From: Sphingobacteriales bacterium
Lineage (GTDB): Bacteria > Bacteroidota > Bacteroidia > Chitinophagales > Chitinophagaceae
Length of the DNA stretch: 40,831 nucleotides
Direction of reading: 5' to 3'
Assembly (NCBI GenBank): GCA_900299255.1
Contig: OMJB01000023.1
Coordinates: 1-40,831 of the forward strand
Numbering within the stretch: position 1 is the stretch's first letter; the number at the start of each line of letters is the position of its first letter. The translations under genes and the position numbers were made by a program. Of this stretch, positions 36,021 through 40,831 are shown piece by piece. Under the pieces are notes generated by a model. It saw only the letters and a program-made list of their open reading frames with translations. It had not been told where the DNA came from and did not search any database.

Positions 36021-37607
36021 TCAATTTCTTTTGTAAATCGCGGCCCAGATATCGCCATCTTTTACCTGATACACAAGACGGAAATCCTGTTTTTTCTGCA
36101 TCAGCAGGTAGTCGCCTTTGTCTTCGCAGCTATTGCCAAATATGGCATATTGTGTAGTTGGGGTGATAGGGAAGCGTTTCAGATTTGTGAATATCCGTTT
36201 GGAACTAAGGAACCCCTGTGCGGTATCGTTAAGCCGTATTGCTGTCCATGTGCAGGCCAGAGCTATCTCTTTGTCATATGCCTGTTCTTTTTCCAGAAAT
36301 GTGTATGCCTGCATTTCCACGTTCATCACTCTGTATGCACCCAGCTGTGTGTCTTCATACCGGCCGTTGGTAACAAATCCAAAGGTGCCAATAAGCAGGA
36401 TGCCTGCAATGGCTGTGTAATACCATCTGTTGCCGGCTGCCTGCACAAATGTGCTATAACAAACAGCCATAAATACCAGTATCAATACTATATTCACCAG
36501 CAGGTACCTGTATCCTATCTGTGTAAGTGAAGAATAGAGCAGGAATGCCTGCACTCCAATGGTTACAAGCATAATGAACCTTCGGGCCTGGGTTGAAAGA
36601 TTGTTGCTCACTTGCAGCAGAAAGATTGCAGGAAGTGTAAATGAAAAAGCAGACACTGCAAACCATACGCGGCTGAAGGACTGCGGCGGGGCAAACATAT
36701 CGGCCAACAGGTAAACAATAACTACAGGCGGAACAAGGAACAGGTAGCGCAGGTTTCGGTGACGCACAGCAGAGATTGCGGAAAGCAGTATGCCAAAGAA
36801 TGCCACCACACAAAGTGCCAGGTCTCCCCGGTAATTCCAGTAAATACCACGCCTGAACATGAAATAGTAGGTATCCCAGTCAGAGATGATCATTCCGGAA
36901 TGTTCGGGCAGAATGTACCAGCCCAGTTTTGCTTTCTGCAGCAGGAAGAACAAGACTATCAGCACGGCTGGTATACTTACAGCTGCCAGCCTCAGCAGCC
37001 GCTGTTGCAATCTGGTTTTGCTGCTGCACGCTGCAATCAGTGCATCTATGCCCAGCACGATTCCAAAGATGACGCCACCTTCTTTTGTAAAGAAAAGAAG
37101 CGAGAGCATCAGAGCAGTGAGGAAAAAACGATCGCGGGCGTAGAAATAATAGCTAAGAAAAGTAAACATAGCCACCATCACTTCAGGGTACACAAACGAC
37201 GACTGAACAAAGAAAATAACACGTGTTGCTACCAGTAGCAATGCAAGTGTGGCTGTGCGTGCATCAAAAAGTTTGCGGCTAGCCTCATACAGTGCTGCCA
37301 GAAACAGTATAGATACCAGCAAGGGAAATGCATGCATGGAAATATTTGAAGCACCAAAACACCTAATCCAGATGCCGGCGAGAAAATGGAACAACAGCGG
37401 ATGCCCGCGGGAGAGCTCAGGTATAATAGCGTCAGGCATCAGGCTGGGGCCATTAGCGGCCATTGCCTTAACTGCCGGGGCATATACCCATCCTTCATCC
37501 AGGTAGAAGGGGTAATGCAGGTGCTGCAATTTACAGGCTGTAAAGGCCAGCAAAACAAGTAGCAATACCCACCTTGATTCCAGAAACTGGCCAACCCGTT
37601 GTAACAT
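36021..37607 (-). CDS. GT39/ArnT-like membrane glycosyltransferase
   Basis: 528 residues from ATG 37607; an upstream TTG (37613) would add two residues. The first helix is about 12-28. The loop HYPFYLDEGWVYAP carries Asp37-Glu38, the acidic pair typical of GT-C enzymes such as ArnT/PMT. Then come GHPLLFHFLAGIW, about nine further helices (RTATLALLLVATRVIFFVQSS, SLLFFTKEGGVIFGIVLGIDALI, VGVQAFLLYSSL), and a soluble C-terminal domain (~415-528). Such enzymes move sugars from polyprenyl-phosphate donors to lipids or proteins in the envelope. Acceptor unknown. Divergent from clpP. Confidence 0.85.
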   Translation of the reverse strand: MLQRVGQFLESRWVLLLVLLAFTACKLQHLHYPFYLDEGWVYAPAVKAMAANGPSLMPDAIIPELSRGHPLLFHFLAGIWIRCFGASNISMHAFPLLVSILFLAALYEASRKLFDARTATLALLLVATRVIFFVQSSFVYPEVMVAMFTFLSYYFYARDRFFLTALMLSLLFFTKEGGVIFGIVLGIDALIAACSSKTRLQQRLLRLAAVSIPAVLIVLFFLLQKAKLGWYILPEHSGMIISDWDTYYFMFRRGIYWNYRGDLALCVVAFFGILLSAISAVRHRNLRYLFLVPPVVIVYLLADMFAPPQSFSRVWFAVSAFSFTLPAIFLLQVSNNLSTQARRFIMLVTIGVQAFLLYSSLTQIGYRYLLVNIVLILVFMAVCYSTFVQAAGNRWYYTAIAGILLIGTFGFVTNGRYEDTQLGAYRVMNVEMQAYTFLEKEQAYDKEIALACTWTAIRLNDTAQGFLSSKRIFTNLKRFPITPTTQYAIFGNSCEDKGDYLLMQKKQDFRLVYQVKDGDIWAAIYKRN

Positions 37608-37847
37608 ACACAAATATATAAATACCCGGAGATTTGCAGCTGCAGTAAAAATGCCGGAATAATGGGCTGTTTATTAAGTTCTGATATCAAGGTTTACGTA
37701 TCGAATTTCACTAATCCATGTTGGCTAATGTCAGTTTTCGTATTGCCTTGCGGATTTTTTCTGACGGAATGGCACTATCTTTAACTTGGTTTAAAATTTG
37801 CTTTACGAACAGAATCAGATAATAATTATAAACACAAACAGATAATA

Positions 37848-38543
37848 ATGGATCAGAATGAATTTAGGAAATATGCCATTAAGCATCATGGCATCAGCAG
37901 TTTGACGGTAGACAGTTATGCGTCTTCGTTATTTAAAACGCCCAAAGCGCTTACACCATATATCATTGAAGAGCGCCCCATGAATGTGGCTTCTATGGAC
38001 GTATTCTCGAGGTTGATGATGGACAGGATCATTTTTCTGGGCGAAGGGATTAATGACTATGTGGCCAACATTGTAACAGCGCAGCTGCTGTTTCTGGAAA
38101 GTACAGACCGCACGCGCGATATTCAGATGTACCTGAACAGTCCGGGTGGTAGTGTGTATGCCGGCTTAGGCATTTATGATACTATGCAGATCATCAACCC
38201 TGATGTGTCAACCATTTGTACAGGTATTGCTGCATCTATGGCAGCAGTGCTGATGTGTGCAGGCAGCAAGGGAAAAAGGACAGCACTGAAACACAGCCGT
38301 ATCATGATACACCAGCCGTTAGGTGGTGCCGAGGGCCAGGCCAGCGATATTGAGATCACTGCCCGCGAAATTGGCAAGCTGAAGAAGGAATTGTATGAAA
38401 TCATCTCTTATCATTCAGGGCAAAAGCTGAGCAAAGTAGAGAAAGACAGTGACCGCGATTACTGGATGACCGCCGCAGAAGCTAAGGAGTACGGAATGGT
38501 AGATGAAGTACTGGACCGTAACCCAAGGAAAGTACAGGAGTAA
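37848..38543 (+). CDS. clpP: ATP-dependent Clp protease proteolytic subunit
   Basis: 231 residues, typical for Bacteroidota ClpP with an N-terminal extension. It forms the serine-protease barrel used by ClpX/ClpC-type unfoldases for protein quality control. The nucleophile is Ser130 in GIAASMAAVLMCAG, the general base His155 in SRIMIHQPLGG, and the Asp partner is in the DSDRDYWM region. YLNSPGGSVYAGLGIYDTMQ precedes the nucleophile. No clpX or tig gene adjoins it here, in contrast to many genomes. Followed by a strong terminator. Confidence 0.96.
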   Translation: MDQNEFRKYAIKHHGISSLTVDSYASSLFKTPKALTPYIIEERPMNVASMDVFSRLMMDRIIFLGEGINDYVANIVTAQLLFLESTDRTRDIQMYLNSPGGSVYAGLGIYDTMQIINPDVSTICTGIAASMAAVLMCAGSKGKRTALKHSRIMIHQPLGGAEGQASDIEITAREIGKLKKELYEIISYHSGQKLSKVEKDSDRDYWMTAAEAKEYGMVDEVLDRNPRKVQE

Positions 38544-38596
38544 ACAGGATGCCTTAATTTCAAGGCAATACAAATAACATTAGCAACCCGAAACAA

Positions 38597-38630
38597 AAAA
38601 ATGCCGCCTGATTTTTCAGGCGGCATTTTT
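38597..38630. terminator. Bidirectional terminator between clpP and the PKD-repeat gene
   Basis: AAAAATGCCGCCTGA and TCAGGCGGCATTTTT form a perfect 15-bp stem around TTTT. A/T runs on both sides let it serve both convergent genes. Confidence 0.9.
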
Positions 38631-38649
38631 ATTGTAGATATTGTTTGTA

Positions 38650-40831
38650 TTATCTGATCAATGTTACATTGCCTTTAAACACTTTGTTTCCGTCGTTGGG
38701 GTGAGAAACAATGATAGTCCAGTTGTACACTCCGATATCCTGAGGCACGCCATGGTAAGTACCATCCCAGCCTATTTCAGGGTTGGATGTGCGGAATATT
38801 TCCTGTCCCCAACGGTTGTATACTCTGAAGTCAACCATTTTCTGGAAGGTAATGCCGCTTACTTTAAATACATCGTTATTGCCATCGCCATTCGGAGTGA
38901 ATGCTGTAGGAACACCATCAGGCAGGTTGTTGTCTACATTTACAATAATCTGCGCAGAATCTATACATCCAAAAAGGTTCATACCGTACACCGTGTAGAT
39001 GGTCTTCGGATCCCTGGGTGAAGCTACAGGGTTGCTGATGTCGTTATTGGAAAGAGACCCATCTGCAGGTGTCCAGGTGTAGTAAACTGCGCCGCTCGCG
39101 TTAAGCTGTATGCTACTGCCATATGGAACAGTTATCGGGCTGGTAGTAAGATTGGACAGGACCACAGGTGGATAGGAATTTACTCTTTGTGTATCAGTAG
39201 TTACACAACCCAGCGGATCCAGAGCCATAGGAGGTGTGGCCAGCGTAACCGTGTATGTATAGTTGCCAATGCTAAAGAACTTTGTTTCAGTTCCATTGAG
39301 CGCACCAATATTGTTATCTGGTGACCATGTTATACTATAATCAATTGAATCAGGAAGTACAGTGACGAACGATACCATTTTCATGGAATCTACCAGGCAA
39401 ACAGACGTGTCATGTACTCTTGTTTTGACAGCAACCGAAATTACTTCAAAAGTATCGTATGCCTGTGCTATACAACCGATAGTATCCTGCACGGTTAAAA
39501 CAGTTGTAAACCTTCCTGCCTTAAGGTACTTATGGTCGGCAGCCAGTGTATCATATACAACCACTCCGTCTCCGAAATTCCAGTTGTATTTTGGTTCGTT
39601 ATTGCTGATGGTCGAGCCAGTGAAATGAATAGGTGTACCGAGGCATACTGCATTCGCATCAACAGTTAAATGTGCGTCTATCGGGTGCAGAATAGGTATG
39701 GTAAACGTAGTGTCAAGGAAGCAAGTAGTGGCTGTAGCATAAGTACTAGCATAATGAAGTGCTACTGTATAAGTGCCTTGTGCTGTGTAGGTGTGCACGG
39801 GGTTAAGTGCTGTACCAAAAGGCAATGTGCCGTCGCCGTAATCCCAGGTGTTTACATAATCAGTACCTGTTGGTGTAGACATATCCCAGAAAGAAACAAC
39901 GTCCTGTGTACAATCAAAATCTACTGAATAAGCAAGGCCTAAATGCATTGGTGGTGCGGCCAGATTTATCGGCCCAACCTGATTGGAAGGGCAATTTCCG
40001 ATTTTGTAGTAGATATAATCTACTGTGCCGGCACACAAATTGTTTAGTGTTATTATGCTGTCATTGCCTGCTGAGTCTATGTAAGTTGCCTGAGGAACAC
40101 CGTTAAAAGACCAGAGAATGGAATCAACAGTATGTGGGTTGATAATTTTTATTGCAATACGCCCATCACATTTTCCACAAACAGTTGGGTCAGCCTTTGT
40201 ATAGCTTACGATGTGTGGAAGCCCACCAAACACAACGCTTGAAGGCAGTACGTGTATATAAGCTTTTGTAGTGTCGTTGCAACCCAGCGCAGCAGCCATG
40301 TATGTTGTGCCCACTGTAGGTGCTACATGCAAGTCAGGGCCGGTACCCAGATATGCGTGGGTGGCACTATCGTACCAGTAGATAGCTGAAGAAGCATATG
40401 GGATTGGATTGTATGGTATTGAAGATACTGAGTATGAGGGGCCAGCAATAGGTGTAAAGCGCCAGGCCTCCGGTACCGGTACAGTCCAGATAGATGGGAA
40501 GTCGCGTCCCGGTGCAGCAGTTGATACAGTGCCCGCGGCGTTTTTAACCCCTACAATAGCTTTTTGCCCGTTCCAGCCTGTAGAGCAGATTGTCCTGTGT
40601 TGGATGTGTACTTCTGCAATACCGGTTGTTTCATAAATGATAATCTGTGTCGTCAGCCATTCCGTTGTGCAAGAGTACATACGTGTGCCACACCAGGTTA
40701 CTGCAAAATTTCTGTTAGGCGCGACTCCTTGCTGCGAATAGTTAATAACCCCTCCCGCAGGAATATAGACGTCGCACCATGGCCCGCATATCACATTACG
40801 AATATCTGTTGCAGTGGTCGCTGCAAGAGAA
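38650..40831 (-). CDS. PKD-repeat protein with type B T9SS (gliding motility) C-terminal domain, partial
   Basis: The C-terminal 726 residues of a larger secreted protein; the frame is open to the right edge (upstream codons before GTG 40794 read SLAATTATDIRN), so the N-terminus is outside. Two PKD-like domains are evident: WDYGDGTLPFG...GTYTVALHYAS and YNWNFGDGVVVY...AGRFTTVLTVQD, with a Cys-rich linker between. The last ~90 residues, PTAFTPNGDGNNDVFKVSGI...VYNRWGQEIF...GWDGTYHGVPQDIGVYNW, are the type B (CHU_C-like) T9SS sorting domain. Surface exposure and a role in adhesion or gliding are likely; no catalytic domain is visible. Preceded in the transcript by nothing in this window. Confidence 0.9.
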   Translation of the reverse strand, partial: SLAATTATDIRNVICGPWCDVYIPAGGVINYSQQGVAPNRNFAVTWCGTRMYSCTTEWLTTQIIIYETTGIAEVHIQHRTICSTGWNGQKAIVGVKNAAGTVSTAAPGRDFPSIWTVPVPEAWRFTPIAGPSYSVSSIPYNPIPYASSAIYWYDSATHAYLGTGPDLHVAPTVGTTYMAAALGCNDTTKAYIHVLPSSVVFGGLPHIVSYTKADPTVCGKCDGRIAIKIINPHTVDSILWSFNGVPQATYIDSAGNDSIITLNNLCAGTVDYIYYKIGNCPSNQVGPINLAAPPMHLGLAYSVDFDCTQDVVSFWDMSTPTGTDYVNTWDYGDGTLPFGTALNPVHTYTAQGTYTVALHYASTYATATTCFLDTTFTIPILHPIDAHLTVDANAVCLGTPIHFTGSTISNNEPKYNWNFGDGVVVYDTLAADHKYLKAGRFTTVLTVQDTIGCIAQAYDTFEVISVAVKTRVHDTSVCLVDSMKMVSFVTVLPDSIDYSITWSPDNNIGALNGTETKFFSIGNYTYTVTLATPPMALDPLGCVTTDTQRVNSYPPVVLSNLTTSPITVPYGSSIQLNASGAVYYTWTPADGSLSNNDISNPVASPRDPKTIYTVYGMNLFGCIDSAQIIVNVDNNLPDGVPTAFTPNGDGNNDVFKVSGITFQKMVDFRVYNRWGQEIFRTSNPEIGWDGTYHGVPQDIGVYNWTIIVSHPNDGNKVFKGNVTLIR

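Noticed and set aside
40792-40794. GTG as the start of the PKD-repeat protein
   Set aside because: The frame stays open upstream to the window edge with coding-like sequence and there is no signal peptide at the GTG.

Overview
The window looks like a chromosomal segment from a Bacteroidota bacterium, most likely a Chitinophagaceae or Saprospiria type of organism. The evidence is two secreted giants ending in type IX secretion (T9SS) sorting domains (one type A, one type B), a DPP IV type S9 peptidase with a Bacteroidota-style signal peptide, a malic enzyme/phosphotransacetylase fusion, a DivIC-type protein after enolase, A-rich rather than Shine-Dalgarno leaders, and several upstream boxes of the Bacteroidota sigma type (TAnnTTTG, once with a TTTG box 20 nt upstream). 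No rRNA, tRNA, CRISPR array, phage or IS transposase was found. Most of the window is ordinary housekeeping and membrane biology.

Layout. 1-2045 is secA (minus, C-terminus outside the window). After a 0.7 kb gene-free stretch come a small secreted three-repeat protein (2739-3275) and an S9 peptidase (3397-5559). Leftward dapB (7009-6290) leads two small secreted/lipoprotein genes. A GxxExxY nuclease-like gene (7106-7486) sits between imperfect inverted repeats, followed by a BaiN/HI0933 flavoprotein and the malic enzyme (9066-11339). Rightward genes then run: Ig-repeat T9SS protein (11749-13812), enolase, DivIC/FtsB-like protein, flavodoxin-like reductase, membrane metallophosphoesterase and TonB (to 18466). 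Leftward from 22252 are uvrA and two paralogous secreted proteins resembling the GldM C-terminal domain. Leftward from 25218 are a MacB/FtsX permease, a PyrR-like phosphoribosyltransferase and an isoaspartyl peptidase. A translationally coupled pair of unknown envelope proteins (26771-25471), an MFS transporter, a TMTC-like TPR membrane protein, a saccharopine dehydrogenase family protein, malate dehydrogenase, an acyltransferase 3, metK, a GT39-like membrane glycosyltransferase, clpP and the 3' part of a PKD-repeat type B T9SS protein (38650-40831, open at the right edge) complete the window.

Functionally there is a strong envelope/secretion theme: SecA and T9SS cargo, TonB, GldM-like secreted domains, two GT-C glycosyltransferase-like proteins and an O-acyltransferase. 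Central metabolism is represented by enolase, malate dehydrogenase, malic enzyme, MetK and DapB.

The most unusual items are non-coding or small: (i) the GxxExxY gene bracketed by CACRAAGGRCACAAAG inverted repeats; (ii) the 0.7 kb region upstream of metK, which carries three copies of CCGGAAGCAA plus two perfect palindromes; (iii) tandem stand-alone GldM-C-like secreted proteins behind uvrA; (iv) an unannotated coding-like open frame at 25231-25467. No clearly new multi-gene defence or biosynthetic system is visible.
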